The translations under genes were made by a program, and so were the position numbers. From Parerythrobacter aestuarii (GTDB lineage: Bacteria > Pseudomonadota > Alphaproteobacteria > Sphingomonadales > Sphingomonadaceae), in assembly GCF_030140925.1 (NCBI RefSeq), contig NZ_JARBWD010000001.1, positions 310,001 to 374,000 on the forward strand: DNA of 64,000 nt, read 5' to 3'. Below are positions 43,069 through 52,842 of this stretch, one piece after another. The notes beneath the pieces are model-generated. The model searched no databases. It worked only from the letters and a program-made list of their open reading frames with translations, and was not told where the DNA came from. Position 1 is the stretch's first letter; each line of letters begins with the position of its first letter.

Positions 43069-46000
43069 TTAGCGCGACAGCACGTTGCGGGCCTGGCTAG
43101 CGATTTGCGCAAGCATGGCTGGGGCCACCGGAGTGTGCGCCTGCGCCCGCGTGATCATCGCGCGGAACTGGCGAATGGCCGGCTTGTTGTCCTCGATCCA
43201 GGCTTCGACCACCTTGGCGGGGTTCTCTTTCATCCCCTTGCGCCGGGCGATCCGCTCGAGGAAATCGAGCCGCATCTGCTGGAAATCGCGCGCGAGGCCT
43301 GCAACGAGCAGGCGCTCCCAGACATCCGACGGGTTCATCAGCGCCGCCGTGCCCTGCGCCCAGGTCAGGCCAAGCTCGGCCCCGAGCATGGTGAAGGCGC
43401 AGGTCAGCTTGGGTGGGTCGATTTCGGCAAAGCCGGAGAGCTTGGCGAGGCCGACCGATCCATCGAGATCGAACAGGTGGGTGATGCGCTTGCCGATCTT
43501 GTCGGGGAGGCCGCCTTCGGCGAATTCCTTGCGCAAGCGCTCGGACAGGGCGCGGCTTTCATCGGCCAGCAATGTTGCCGTACCTTCGGACAGGATCTTC
43601 ACACCTGCACCCAGCTCTTCGACCACCTTGCTCGGCTTCTTGAAACCGGCGCATTCGCGCAGCAGGTCGGCCATCTGGATGCGCATGGCAACGGCAGCCT
43701 TGTCGAAGGCGAGGATGCGGGTCTGCTCGGGCATCTTCGCCGCGTCGATATCCTCCCAGATGGTGTGGACGTCGAACAATCGCTCGGCCGCGACGAAGGC
43801 AGTGGCGACTTCTGCCAGCCCTACGCCTTCCTCTTCCGCCAATTCGAACGGATGGACGAGGCCCAGCCGGTTGACGATGCGGTTCGAAAGATCAGTGGCG
43901 ATGATCTCGCGCCGCAGCCGGTGATCGGCGATCTCGGCCTTGAATTTCGCGCGCATCGGGGCGGGGAAATATTCGCTCAAGTTGCGCTCGAGCGTCGGGT
44001 CATCGGGCAGCTCGCTGGCTTCGATCGCATCCTGCAGCGCCAGCTTGGCATAGGACAGCAGCACGGCCAGCTCGGGCCGGGCGAGGCCGACGCCATCGGC
44101 GGCGCGGCGGGTGAGCGTCTCGTTGTCGGCGAGACCTTCGGTGCGGCGATCGAGATAGCCCATGTCCTCGAGCGTGTCGGAAACCCTGAGCAGCGAGGCG
44201 GTGGCTTCGCAGCCGCCATATTCAGCGATCGACAGCGCCAGCGCCTGCAGGCGGTTGTCTTCCAGCACGATGTCGGAGACTTCGTCGGTCATCTCCGCCA
44301 GCAGGTTGACGCGCTTTTTCTCCGACAGTCGGCCCGAGCGCCGCGCGGCCGCGAGCGCGATCTTGATGTTGACTTCGTTGTCCGAGCAATCGACCCCGGC
44401 CGAATTGTCGATGAAGTCGGTGTTGATGCGGCCGCCGGCGAGCGCGAATTCGATCCGCCCCGCCTGCGTGACGCCCAAATTGGCACCTTCACCAATCACC
44501 TTGACGCGCAAGTCACGGCCATCGACGCGCATGGAATCGTTGGCCGGATCGCCGACCTGGATGTTGTTTTCACGCTCGGCCTTCACATAGGTGCCGATGC
44601 CGCCGAACCACAGCAGGTCGACCGGGGCCTTGAGGATGGCGGTGATCAGCGCTTCGGGCTCGATGACCGCGTCTTCGATGCCCAGCACATTGCGCGCCGG
44701 CTTGGAGAGCTTGATGCTCTTGGCGTCGCGCGAATAGACCCCGCCACCCTTGCTGATCAGCGAAGCGTCGTAGTCCTCCCAGCTCGAACGCGGCAGGTCG
44801 AACATGCGCTTGCGCTCTTTCCAGCTCTTCGCCGGATCGGGATCGGGATCGATGAAGATGTGGCGGTGGTCAAAAGCGGCGACCAGCTTGATCGCTTTCG
44901 ACAGCAGCATGCCATTGCCGAAGACGTCGCCCGACATGTCGCCGCAGCCAACGACCTGCACCGGCTCGGTCTGCACATCGGTGCCCATCTCGAGGAAGTG
45001 CCGCTGCACGCTGACCCACGCGCCCTTGGCGGTGATGCCCATGGCCTTGTGGTCATAGCCGTTGGAGCCGCCGCTGGCGAAAGCGTCGTCGAGCCAGAAG
45101 TCCTGCGACTGGGCAATGCCATTGGCCACGTCCGAGAACTTGGCCGTGCCCTTGTCGGCGGCGACCACGAAATAGGGGTCTTCCCCGTCGCGGATGGTGA
45201 CGCTCTCAGGGTGCACGATCTTGCCGTTGGCGATGTTGTCGGTGACCGACAGCAGCGTACGGATGAAGACCTCGTAGCTGGCCTGCCCTTCGGCGGCCCA
45301 TCCATCGCGGTCGCGGGCGGGATCGGGCAGTTGTTTGGGATAGAACCCGCCCTTGGCACCCGAGGGAACAATAACCGCGTTCTTGACCTTCTGCGCCTTC
45401 ATCAGGCCGAGGATTTCGGTGCGGAAGTCGTCGCGCCGGTCGGACCAGCGCAGCCCGCCGCGGGCGACCGGGCCAGACCGCAGGTGGATGCCCTCGACAC
45501 GGCGCGAATAGACGAATATCTCACGCCACGGCACCGGCTTGGGCAAGTTGGGGACGAGCGCGGATTCGATCTTGAAGGCCAGCGCTTCCTGTCCGGCCGG
45601 GGCAAAGGCATTGGTGCGCAGGATCGCGTCGATGACCGCGCGGTATAGCCGCAACAGGCGGTCATCGTTGATAGCGGCGACCTTGGCGAGACCGCTCTTG
45701 ATCCGCGTGACGGCGTCGCTTTCGGATTCAGCGCGATTGCCGCCAAATTTCGGATCGTGCCGCGCAATAAACAGCGCGATCAATGCTTTGGTCACTTCGG
45801 GCGCGCGGGCCAGTGCATCGACCACTGTGTAAATCGTGAAGCTGACCCCGGTTTGGCGCAGGTAGCGATAGAAGGCTCGCAGCCATTCTGCTTCCCGCGC
45901 GGCCAGCCCTGTCGAAACCACCAGCCGGTTGAAGGGGTCGTCTTCTGCCTCGGCGTTGAGCACGGCAGAGATCGCCAGTTCGATACTGGCAGCTTGCCCG

Positions 46001-47781
46001 AGGATGCTGGCCTGGGCTGCCCCGTCTGGCAGGCTCAGGGTAAAGTCATGGACTGTTCCGAGCGTGCCCTTGGCGAGCGGCGCCGGCACTTCTGCCATGA
46101 CGCGGAAACCGAAATTCTCGAGCGCCGGGACTGCATCGGAAAGGGGCAATGCCCCTTCATGCTGGTAGACCTTGAGCCGCAGTTGATCAGACGGGTCGGT
46201 GTCTATGCGATAGAGCCGGGCATCGCGGTGCGCCGCAGTTTCGCTCTCATCGCCCGAATGGCTCGCCAGTTTGCGAATCCGGTCAATGTCCATCGCCGCT
46301 TCGGCCGGGCCATAGCCGGTGCGATAGAAGGCCGGGAAAGCCTCGGCATAGCGAGCGGCCAGGGCGGCGGCGCGACCGGCCTCGATGGTTTTCGCCAGTT
46401 CACCTTCGACCGCTTCGCCCCAACCGCGCAGCATGTCCTGGAACTTGTCCTCCAGCGCATCTTCGTCGAACGCGGACTGCGATTCGCGAAAGTCGAGCAC
46501 GAAGCGGATCATCGCCAGCGCCCCGCCTTCGACTTCAAGGCTCCAGTCGAGCAGGCTGGAACCGGTGTCTTCCTCCAACATGGCCTGGATCCGTCGCCGC
46601 AAGTCAGTCGAGATCAAGTCGCGCGGCAACCAGGCGAAGGCGAACAGGTGGCGCGCCAGCGGTGCTTTGACAATGGCGAGGCGTGGCCGCGGGCGGTCGA
46701 CAAGGCTCATCATGGTGGTCGCAAGCCGGGTGATATCTTCCTGCTTGAAACCGATGATGAGGTCGTGCGGCAGCGCGGTCATGGCATGGACCAGCGCCTT
46801 GCCGGCGTGACCCGCCGGGTTGAAGTCGAATGCCTCCATCAGCTCGCTGAGCTGAGTGCGCAGGCGCGGGACATGGTGCGGCTTTGTTGCCAACGCGGCG
46901 CTGGTCCACACCCCGGCATGGACCGACAGCGCATCGACCTTGTTGCCGTTCATGCGCGGTACGATGAACAGGTCGAGCGGCACGCGGCGATGAACATTTG
47001 AGACGCGGTTGGCCTTGACGATCAGCGGCAGCTGGCGCTCGCCTGGTTTGGCCTTGTCGAACCATTCGAACGCGCGGTCATACGACGCGTCGGCAAGGAT
47101 CTGCCTAGCGCTCTTGCGGCAGATGCCCTGGACATCTTCGACAGTGCCATCGCGCTTGCGGGTCACATGGCCCAGCTGGGTCAGCATGTTGTCGTTGAAC
47201 CAGCGCAACAGTTCGGCTCCCTCGGCGTCGACAGCGGCCACGGCTTCGGCATCGGCGGCCATTAGCGCCTGCGCCTTGGGCCAGTCATCGACCGCCGCTT
47301 TCACGTCGGTCAGCGTCGCCTTGAGCGCTTGCTCCAGCTCGCGGCGCTGGCGGGCATCGACGCGTTCAGTCTCGAGGTAGATCAGGGATTCGGCGGGCTC
47401 GCCCGATGCCTTTCCCGGGAAGTCGAGGATATTGCGGGCCTCGTCGCGGCTGACCCGCAAGACGGGATGGACCAGTCGGTCGATGGAAAGGCCATGGGCT
47501 GCGATGGTCGCCGCTACCGAGTCGACCAGGAACGGCATGTCGTCATTGTTTAGCGAGATCCGCAAGAATCGCTTCTCGCCCAGCGCCGATTGCAGTGTCA
47601 CCGCCGCTTCGCCTGCCTTGCGCTGCGCCGCCGTCGCCAGCATGAACCGCGCCGCCTCTTCGAGCTCGCCCTTGGCGAAGGGATCGTCCCCCGGCAGCAG
47701 TACGTCCCTGAGTTTCTTCGTCAGGGTCTTGAGGAGTTTGGAATCGACGGCCTGTGCCGCAGCGTCGTCTTTGGTGCTCAT
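43069..47781 (-). CDS. NAD-specific glutamate dehydrogenase, 180-kDa type
   Basis: Predicted 1570 aa, the length of the large (class L_180) enzyme that oxidatively deaminates glutamate with NAD. Long N-terminal regulatory region; the catalytic block around residues 770-1150 includes [34 protein letters not shown] with the active-site Lys, [20 protein letters not shown] and [12 protein letters not shown]. The C-terminal helical domain completes it. It supplies 2-oxoglutarate and ammonia in glutamate catabolism. Single large gene, 40 bases downstream of which lies the reductase on the same strand. Confidence 0.95.
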   Translation of the reverse strand: MSTKDDAAAQAVDSKLLKTLTKKLRDVLLPGDDPFAKGELEEAARFMLATAAQRKAGEAAVTLQSALGEKRFLRISLNNDDMPFLVDSVAATIAAHGLSIDRLVHPVLRVSRDEARNILDFPGKASGEPAESLIYLETERVDARQRRELEQALKATLTDVKAAVDDWPKAQALMAADAEAVAAVDAEGAELLRWFNDNMLTQLGHVTRKRDGTVEDVQGICRKSARQILADASYDRAFEWFDKAKPGERQLPLIVKANRVSNVHRRVPLDLFIVPRMNGNKVDALSVHAGVWTSAALATKPHHVPRLRTQLSELMEAFDFNPAGHAGKALVHAMTALPHDLIIGFKQEDITRLATTMMSLVDRPRPRLAIVKAPLARHLFAFAWLPRDLISTDLRRRIQAMLEEDTGSSLLDWSLEVEGGALAMIRFVLDFRESQSAFDEDALEDKFQDMLRGWGEAVEGELAKTIEAGRAAALAARYAEAFPAFYRTGYGPAEAAMDIDRIRKLASHSGDESETAAHRDARLYRIDTDPSDQLRLKVYQHEGALPLSDAVPALENFGFRVMAEVPAPLAKGTLGTVHDFTLSLPDGAAQASILGQAASIELAISAVLNAEAEDDPFNRLVVSTGLAAREAEWLRAFYRYLRQTGVSFTIYTVVDALARAPEVTKALIALFIARHDPKFGGNRAESESDAVTRIKSGLAKVAAINDDRLLRLYRAVIDAILRTNAFAPAGQEALAFKIESALVPNLPKPVPWREIFVYSRRVEGIHLRSGPVARGGLRWSDRRDDFRTEILGLMKAQKVKNAVIVPSGAKGGFYPKQLPDPARDRDGWAAEGQASYEVFIRTLLSVTDNIANGKIVHPESVTIRDGEDPYFVVAADKGTAKFSDVANGIAQSQDFWLDDAFASGGSNGYDHKAMGITAKGAWVSVQRHFLEMGTDVQTEPVQVVGCGDMSGDVFGNGMLLSKAIKLVAAFDHRHIFIDPDPDPAKSWKERKRMFDLPRSSWEDYDASLISKGGGVYSRDAKSIKLSKPARNVLGIEDAVIEPEALITAILKAPVDLLWFGGIGTYVKAERENNIQVGDPANDSMRVDGRDLRVKVIGEGANLGVTQAGRIEFALAGGRINTDFIDNSAGVDCSDNEVNIKIALAAARRSGRLSEKKRVNLLAEMTDEVSDIVLEDNRLQALALSIAEYGGCEATASLLRVSDTLEDMGYLDRRTEGLADNETLTRRAADGVGLARPELAVLLSYAKLALQDAIEASELPDDPTLERNLSEYFPAPMRAKFKAEIADHRLRREIIATDLSNRIVNRLGLVHPFELAEEEGVGLAEVATAFVAAERLFDVHTIWEDIDAAKMPEQTRILAFDKAAVAMRIQMADLLRECAGFKKPSKVVEELGAGVKILSEGTATLLADESRALSERLRKEFAEGGLPDKIGKRITHLFDLDGSVGLAKLSGFAEIDPPKLTCAFTMLGAELGLTWAQGTAALMNPSDVWERLLVAGLARDFQQMRLDFLERIARRKGMKENPAKVVEAWIEDNKPAIRQFRAMITRAQAHTPVAPAMLAQIASQARNVLSR

Positions 47782-47911
47782 CCTGCGAGCGCTCCTTTAC
47801 TGAGCTATCGCTACGCCGCGGCGCTTATATGATTGCCGTCTTGCGCAGTATTATTTCGCCGTTACGCCTTTGCCCGAGTCGCCGCAAGCTCCTGCGTGGA
47901 AGGGTTTACAC

Positions 47912-48907
47912 TTATTCTGCAGACACCTGTTCGAGTGCCTCCATGGTCCATTCCAACGAGCGGCAGCGCGCCGCCGGATCGAATGTCGAACCCGCTACGA
48001 TGATCTCATCGGCCTGCGTTCGCTCGATGAACGCGGCGATCCTTTCTCGCACGGTGACCGGGGAACCCACCGCAGCGGCTTGCTCGAGGTGCGCGAGCAT
48101 GGCCTGCGCAGGAGCAGGGAGGCTGGCGCGATAGTCTCTGATCGGCGGCGGCAACTTGCCCGGCTGGCCGGTACGCAGCCGCACGAAGGCCTGCGCCTGG
48201 CTGGACGCAAGATAATGCGCTTCGTCGTCGCTTTCGGCGCAAATTACCTGCATTGCCGCCATTACATGCGGGCCATCCAAGGCTTCGGACGGCTGGAAAT
48301 CCCGGCGATATATCTCCAGCGCTTCGTCGAGGTGGTCGGGCGCGAAATGCGAGGCGAAGGCATAGGGCAGGCCGAGCTTGGCGGCGAGCTTTGCGCCGAA
48401 CAGGCTCGAGCCAAGCATCCACAGCTCGACATCGGCGCCAAGGCCTGGAGTCGCCTTGATCGGCAGCTCGACATCCCCGATCAGCAGCGCACGCAGCTCG
48501 ATGACGTCCTGCGGAAAATATTCCGAGGCTGCGCGCAAGTCCTTGCGCAGGGCTCTCTGCAGTTCCGGCCCGGCACCGGGCGCGCGGCCCAGGCCGAGAT
48601 CGATCCGCCCGGGGAACAGTGCATCGAGCGTGCCGAACTGCTCGGCGATCTGGAACGGGGTGTGGTTGGGCAGCATGATGCCGCCCGCGCCGATGCGGAT
48701 GGTGCTGGTGGCGCTGCCAATATGCCCGATCACCACCGAGGTCGCGCCGCCGGCGATGCCGTCCATAGCGTGATGCTCGGCTATCCAGAACCGCTTGTAC
48801 CCGGCTCGCTCGGCGGCCTGTGCCAGCTCGCTGGTAGCGGTAAAGGCTTCGGAGAGCGTGCCGCCTTCGCGCACCGGTACCAGGTCGAGGACGGACAGCG
48901 CGGTCAT
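47912..48907 (-). CDS. LLM-class flavin-dependent oxidoreductase
   Basis: Predicted 331 aa, luciferase-like TIM barrel. Family pattern: [18 protein letters not shown] at the start, [56 protein letters not shown] and the C-terminal [12 protein letters not shown]. Uses reduced flavin and oxygen; substrate unknown. ATGA overlap with the preceding hydrolase gene. Confidence 0.92.
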   Translation of the reverse strand: MTALSVLDLVPVREGGTLSEAFTATSELAQAAERAGYKRFWIAEHHAMDGIAGGATSVVIGHIGSATSTIRIGAGGIMLPNHTPFQIAEQFGTLDALFPGRIDLGLGRAPGAGPELQRALRKDLRAASEYFPQDVIELRALLIGDVELPIKATPGLGADVELWMLGSSLFGAKLAAKLGLPYAFASHFAPDHLDEALEIYRRDFQPSEALDGPHVMAAMQVICAESDDEAHYLASSQAQAFVRLRTGQPGKLPPPIRDYRASLPAPAQAMLAHLEQAAAVGSPVTVRERIAAFIERTQADEIIVAGSTFDPAARCRSLEWTMEALEQVSAE

Positions 48908-49635
48908 GAAAACTCTCCGACAATATCAAGCAGGCGTGCGATGTCTTCGTTACGTGACAGGCGGTGATCGCCGTCCTTGACCAGTGTCACGACCACATCG
49001 TCTGAGGCGAGCTTGTCGGCCAGCTGCAAGCTGATCTGCCACGGCACGTCGGTATCGCGCTGGCCATGGAGCAACCGCACGGGGCAGGCCAGCGGTATCG
49101 CCTTGTCCAACTGGCGGTGGCTCTCGGCATCGGCCCAGAACCTGGCATGGGTCGGCATTGGGTCATAGCCATAGTCGCTGTCTTCGTAGACCGTTTCCCC
49201 GGCGCGCAGCCGCGCCTTCTGGTCTTCATCGAAGCCCCAATCGGAAAAGTCCGGCGCGCTGGCGATCCCGATCAATCCGGCCAGCCGCGGACCGAGCGCG
49301 GCACCGACCAACAGGTTGAGCCAGCCACCCATCGAAGAACCGATCAGCACGGCTGCCCCGTCAACCACTGAATCGATCAACGCGAGAACTTCATCGCGCC
49401 AGGCGCTCAGAGTTCCATCAGCGAAATCGCCATCGCTTTGCCCGCAGCCGGAATAGTCGAGCAGTAGGCAGGCGCGCCCTTGCGCCCGGGCCCAATCGAA
49501 TAGCGCCGTCGCCTTGCCGCCGTCCATGTCGGACATATATCCCGGCAGGAAAACCAGCGTAGGGCCGCTCCCCGCCGTGTGGCGATGGGCGATCCGAACG
49601 CCGTCGGGCATTGTATGGAACTGGATGTCGCTCAT
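48904..49635 (-). CDS. Alpha/beta hydrolase
   Basis: Predicted 243 aa. Oxyanion [16 protein letters not shown], nucleophile elbow [14 protein letters not shown] (Ser), acid loop [12 protein letters not shown] (Asp) and [11 protein letters not shown] (His) give a complete triad. It resembles short serine hydrolases of the BAAT/prolyl-oligopeptidase-like group (palmitoyl-thioesterase ABHD10 style). Overlaps the LLM oxidoreductase by ATGA and follows the small lipoprotein by 40 bases. Confidence 0.9.
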   Translation of the reverse strand: MSDIQFHTMPDGVRIAHRHTAGSGPTLVFLPGYMSDMDGGKATALFDWARAQGRACLLLDYSGCGQSDGDFADGTLSAWRDEVLALIDSVVDGAAVLIGSSMGGWLNLLVGAALGPRLAGLIGIASAPDFSDWGFDEDQKARLRAGETVYEDSDYGYDPMPTHARFWADAESHRQLDKAIPLACPVRLLHGQRDTDVPWQISLQLADKLASDDVVVTLVKDGDHRLSRNEDIARLLDIVGEFS

Positions 49636-49675
49636 TGCCAGGCGTCATGCCCGCATCGGGGCGAGTCTGGCAAGT

Positions 49676-49783
49676 TCAGTAGGCGGCGGGCAGCACCAGT
49701 TCCTCAAAGGCCTCTTCGCATTGCGCCTTGGCGCAGCCGCCCAGCGCCAGCGCCAGCAATGCCAGGGTGAGAAACCGTGTCAT
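49676..49783 (-). CDS. 35-aa lipoprotein
   Basis: Too short for automated callers: MTRFLTLALLALALGGC then 18 residues (AKAQCEEAFEELVLPAAY). The signal and lipobox (LGGC, Cys17) are convincing and the third-position composition is coding-like. Start overlaps the XRE stop (ATGA). Size recalls entericidin-like peptides but I see no toxin/antitoxin logic beyond the neighbourhood. Function unknown. Confidence 0.6.
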   Translation of the reverse strand: MTRFLTLALLALALGGCAKAQCEEAFEELVLPAAY

Positions 49784-49980
49784 TCTTCCGCCTCCCTTTG
49801 GAAGATGTCCTCGATAGCCAGCGCGAATACATCGGCAATCCTGAACGCCAGTGGAAGCGACGGGTCGTAGCGACCGGTTTCGATGGCGTTGACGCTCTGG
49901 CGAGAGACGCCGAGCCGCTCGGCCAGATCCTGCTGGCTCCAGTCGCGCTCGGCGCGCAGGACTTTTAGGCGGTTCTTCAT
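49780..49980 (-). CDS. XRE-type small DNA-binding regulator
   Basis: Predicted 66 aa from the ATG at 49980 (longer frame upstream is not conserved). A single HTH_3: MKNRLKVLRAERDWSQQDLA, ERLGVSRQSVNAIETGRYDP, SLPLAFRIADVFALAIEDIF. This short YgzD/cro-like type is often encoded beside membrane DUF2178-like proteins. ATGA overlap on both sides ties it into the operon. Probable autoregulator; targets unknown. Confidence 0.92.
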   Translation of the reverse strand: MKNRLKVLRAERDWSQQDLAERLGVSRQSVNAIETGRYDPSLPLAFRIADVFALAIEDIFQREAEE

Positions 49981-50600
49981 ACCGCCCCCCAAGCGCCGTA
50001 CTGGATACGATTGAACACCGCGCCGACAGCTAGGCCGAGGAACCACGTTACCGCCCACCAATAAGCGGGAACATGCGGCACGATGTCAGCGCTTTCGAGA
50101 AAGCCCCAGATCGTGGCAATGCTGAGCGCGAAACCGGTCGCCACCAGTGATTGCCGGACGATGAGCATGCGCAGGAACTCGTCCTGCTCTTCGACGATAA
50201 GCCTGCCGATGGCCCAGAAGACACCAATGACCGCCAACCCGGGTAGCAAGGCGACGCCCAACCTCAGTGCGGGGTCGGGCTCACCTCCTTTGAGGGTAAA
50301 GGTCATGAGGCCGATAGCGACGAGATAGACCGACGAGGATATCGCGACGCGCTTGATGTATCGTTTCTGTGCTTCGCCCTTGCCCATGCAGGCTGCGCCG
50401 CCTGCATCGCTGCGACGACTGGCCGAAACCAGGAGCGGGGCGAGCAGGACGGTCGGAGCAAGCATGAGGATGATGGCTGCAGCGCCTTCGATCGCACCGC
50501 TCATAGACAGGCCGGCAGCGAGGCCATAGCCGCCCAGCATCAGTCCGGCCCAAAAGCCCGGCCCGCGCCCCAGGACGCCCGGTCTTGCGGTATCGCTCAT
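49977..50600 (-). CDS. Membrane protein next to XRE regulator
   Basis: Predicted 207 aa from the ATG at 50600, six helices (GFWAGLMLGGYGLAAGLSM, AAAIILMLAPTVLLAPLLVS, SVYLVAIGLMTFTL, LGVALLPGLAVIGVFWAIG and others). No recognised domain; the arrangement with a small XRE is common for DUF2178-like proteins. Overlaps both neighbours by four bases. Confidence 0.8.
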   Translation of the reverse strand: MSDTARPGVLGRGPGFWAGLMLGGYGLAAGLSMSGAIEGAAAIILMLAPTVLLAPLLVSASRRSDAGGAACMGKGEAQKRYIKRVAISSSVYLVAIGLMTFTLKGGEPDPALRLGVALLPGLAVIGVFWAIGRLIVEEQDEFLRMLIVRQSLVATGFALSIATIWGFLESADIVPHVPAYWWAVTWFLGLAVGAVFNRIQYGAWGAV

Positions 50601-50791
50601 GCCGCGTCTCGCTTGCCGGCCAGGCGGCACACCTTCCGCGGTTGGATCGTGGCCCATATCAGTGCGGGCAAGGTGATAACCAGTACCTGCAACTGCTTGT
50701 CAGACGCTACACCGGAATACGCGAGCCCCGCGACAAGCGCGACGAAGGCCAAGGAGAGGATGGCGGCGAGTTTGATTTTCGATTCGGTCAT
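50597..50791 (-). CDS. Small two-helix membrane protein
   Basis: Predicted 64 aa from the ATG at 50791, with GGGAG seven bases upstream; a longer frame to 50830 lacks such a site. Two hydrophobic helices (KLAAILSLAFVALVAGLAYS, LQVLVITLPALIWATI). First gene of a six-gene minus-strand run (this, membrane protein, XRE, 35-aa lipoprotein, hydrolase, LLM oxidoreductase). Confidence 0.75.
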   Translation of the reverse strand: MTESKIKLAAILSLAFVALVAGLAYSGVASDKQLQVLVITLPALIWATIQPRKVCRLAGKRDAA

Positions 50792-50823
50792 TTCAAGCTC
50801 CCTTTGCTTTATGGAAAGGGTGT

Positions 50824-50849
50824 TTGACATGATTCGAGCTCATTGTCAA
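50824..50849. promoter_or_regulatory. Imperfect palindrome in the divergent region, possible XRE operator
   Basis: TTGACATGA and TCATTGTCAA face each other around a 7-base spacer (one extra T in the right arm) 33 bases upstream of the two-helix protein. Two TTTACA elements lie further on. A plausible binding site for the adjacent XRE protein; by-eye only. Confidence 0.35.
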
Positions 50850-50949
50850 CGACACTTTACAAAAAGGATGGGTCGCTTTCCGTTTACAATATGCGGCTTG
50901 CCGCTGTCATCCTTCGAGCGCATGGATGCAGCCGGACGAGGAGAGCACC

Positions 50950-52605
50950 ATGATTCCCACAGAACCCGCTGTTGCCAGCCCCGGCGTTCTCGATCGCCGT
51001 CGCTTGCTCAAGGGATTGGGGCTCGGTGCCGGCCTTGCCGCGGCTCCGCTTTCCGCTCAGCTCGGCCAGCACGGCTTCACTCATGGCATTGCCAGCGGCG
51101 AGCCTTCCTCGAATTCGGTCCTGCTGTGGACGCGCTATGTTTCGGACCAACCGGCAACGGTCTTGTGGGAGATGAAGGAGGCCGCGACGGGACGCGTGGT
51201 CGCAGGCGGTGAGATAGAAGCGCATCCCGATCGCGATTGGTGCGTGAAGCCTGTCGCCAGTGGTCTCGAACCGGCAACCTGGTACCTCTACCGATTCCGC
51301 GACGTGCAAGGGAATGTCTCAGCCGAAGGGCGGACGCGTACTTTGCCCGAAGGTGAGACAGATCGCTTCAGCATGGCGGTATTCTCGTGTTCCAACATGG
51401 GTTTCGGCTGGTTCAACGCCTATCGCCATGCCGCCGATGCCGACGAATTCGACCTGGTCGTGCACACCGGCGATTATTTCTACGAATACCAGCCCGGCAA
51501 TTACCCGTCTGCCGAGGAGGCCGTACTGGGTCGTGTGCTCAATCCGGAGCACGAAATAGTCAGCCTCGCCGATTATCGCATGCGCCACGCGATATATCGG
51601 CAAGATCCCGACCTGCAGCGACTGACCCAGCTCTATCCGATGATCATGGTCTGGGACGACCACGAGACCGCCAACGATAGCTATTCCGACGGTGCCGAGA
51701 ACCACCAGCCGGCAAGCGAGGGTGAGTGGTCGGTACGCAAGGGCGTCGCGATGCGGGCCTATCGCGAATGGCTGCCGGTCAGCGACGACAACTGGGCCAG
51801 CTATGAGATCGGCGATCTCGCGTCGATCTTCCGGCTCGAGACCAGGCTGACTGCCCGTTCCAAACAGTTCAGCATTGCCGATGTGCTCAAGGGGAAGAAC
51901 TCCCCTGAAGAGGCCATGCAAGCCCTGCTTGCCTTCAAGCATGGCGATTATCTCGATCCTTCACGTAGCATGATGGGTGCGGAGCAGGAGCGATGGCTTG
52001 CGACAGGCTTGCGGGCTTCACGTGCGGCCGGCAAGCCATGGCAAGTGCTGGCCCAACAGGTTCTGATGGGATCTTCGCGCGCGCCGTCGGCCATTGCCGA
52101 TGCCATGAATGACAGCGTTCCCGATTTCGCCCGCCGGCGGATCATGGCTGCCATCATGGCAAGCAAGGCAGGAATCCCGTTCAACATGGATGCGTGGGAC
52201 GGTTATCCGGCAGCGCGCGAGCGGCTGTTCCAGTCCTCGCTTGAGGCCGATGCAAACCTCCTTGTCCTTGCAGGTGATACGCATAACGCATGGGCGTTCG
52301 AACTGGACCATGGGGGTGCGCGGGTCGGCGTCGAATTCGGCGGGCAAAGCGTGACCTCGCCCGGCGCGGAGGGCTATCTTTCAGCCGTAGCGCCAGAACG
52401 GTTCGCAAAGGGCATTGTCGAAGAGAACCCCCAACTCAAATGGGCAGACACCGCACAGCGCGGCTATATGGCGGTGGAACTGACCCCGGCGCGGGCGACG
52501 AGCGAGTATCGTTTCCTGGAAACCATCCGACACCGCAGCACGCAGCTTGCCGGAACGAAGCGGATTTCCTCTTCGGCAGGCAGTCGCACGCTCGAGCTTG
52601 GTTGA
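50950..52605 (+). CDS. phoD: Alkaline phosphatase D family enzyme, Tat-exported
   Basis: Predicted 551 aa from the ATG at 50950 with GAGGAGAG just before. Tat signal (DRRRLLKGLGLGAGLAAAPL). PhoD metal site residues: VHTGDYFYEYQPG, MVWDDHETANDSYSDG, VLAGDTHNAWAFEL; FSCSNMGFGWFNAYR at the start of the catalytic part. Fe/Ca-dependent phosphomonoesterase/phosphodiesterase outside the cytoplasm. It is separated from thrS by the attenuator region. Confidence 0.95.
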   Translation: MIPTEPAVASPGVLDRRRLLKGLGLGAGLAAAPLSAQLGQHGFTHGIASGEPSSNSVLLWTRYVSDQPATVLWEMKEAATGRVVAGGEIEAHPDRDWCVKPVASGLEPATWYLYRFRDVQGNVSAEGRTRTLPEGETDRFSMAVFSCSNMGFGWFNAYRHAADADEFDLVVHTGDYFYEYQPGNYPSAEEAVLGRVLNPEHEIVSLADYRMRHAIYRQDPDLQRLTQLYPMIMVWDDHETANDSYSDGAENHQPASEGEWSVRKGVAMRAYREWLPVSDDNWASYEIGDLASIFRLETRLTARSKQFSIADVLKGKNSPEEAMQALLAFKHGDYLDPSRSMMGAEQERWLATGLRASRAAGKPWQVLAQQVLMGSSRAPSAIADAMNDSVPDFARRRIMAAIMASKAGIPFNMDAWDGYPAARERLFQSSLEADANLLVLAGDTHNAWAFELDHGGARVGVEFGGQSVTSPGAEGYLSAVAPERFAKGIVEENPQLKWADTAQRGYMAVELTPARATSEYRFLETIRHRSTQLAGTKRISSSAGSRTLELG

Positions 52606-52629
52606 TCCTTTACGCTTTGCCGCTATATC
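52602..52629 (+). promoter_or_regulatory. Promoter candidate for the thrS leader
   Basis: TTGATC (52602-52607) and TATATC (52624-52629) are spaced by 16 bases, four of six matches to each consensus. Transcription would begin near 52636, that is at or next to the ATG of the leader peptide, so the mRNA may be leaderless. The -35 overlaps the phoD stop. Confidence 0.5.
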
Positions 52630-52636
52630 GCAGGCC

Positions 52637-52708
52637 ATGGCCAAGCTGATCGCCACGACCACACCCACCACTACCCCCGGGTTCCGGGGGCGGTCGGTCG
52701 TGGGTTGA
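52637..52708 (+). CDS. Threonine-rich leader peptide of the thrS attenuator
   Basis: Predicted 23 aa: [18 protein letters not shown] followed by RSVVG. Six of residues 7-13 are Thr, encoded by acg, acc, aca, acc, act and acc, broken only by one Pro codon. Leader peptides with runs of the cognate amino acid are the classical sign of transcription attenuation. It lies 134 bases before thrS and overlaps the first hairpin region. No clear ribosome site; the promoter suggests a leaderless start. Confidence 0.75.
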   Translation: MAKLIATTTPTTTPGFRGRSVVG

Positions 52709-52740
52709 ACCCGACTGGCTGCCGCCCGGGATCGGGCGGC
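52674..52740 (+). promoter_or_regulatory. thrS attenuator: mutually exclusive hairpins
   Basis: Region 1 CCCCCGG (52674-52680) pairs with region 2 CCGGGGG (52684-52690); region 3 (GCCGCCCG, 52721-52728) pairs with region 4 (CGGGCGGC, 52733-52740) in an 8-bp stem with a 4-base loop, extended by a T-A pair. Alternatively GGGCGG of region 2 (52688-52693) pairs with CCGCCC of region 3 (52722-52727). A ribosome stalled on the Thr codons covers region 1, frees region 2, so 2:3 forms and the 3:4 hairpin does not. No T run follows 3:4. Confidence 0.65.
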
Positions 52741-52842
52741 ATGCGGCGCAGCTTCCCGATAAATTCCTGCGAACATCACCGCCGCCCCTTTCAGCGCGCG
52801 CCTGCTTGTGCAAAAGGCCCGCGCAAAGCAGACGGACTGAAT

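Noticed and set aside
42937-45648. 903-codon plus-strand open frame
   Set aside because: Shadow of the NAD-glutamate dehydrogenase coding on the minus strand; no recognisable motif.
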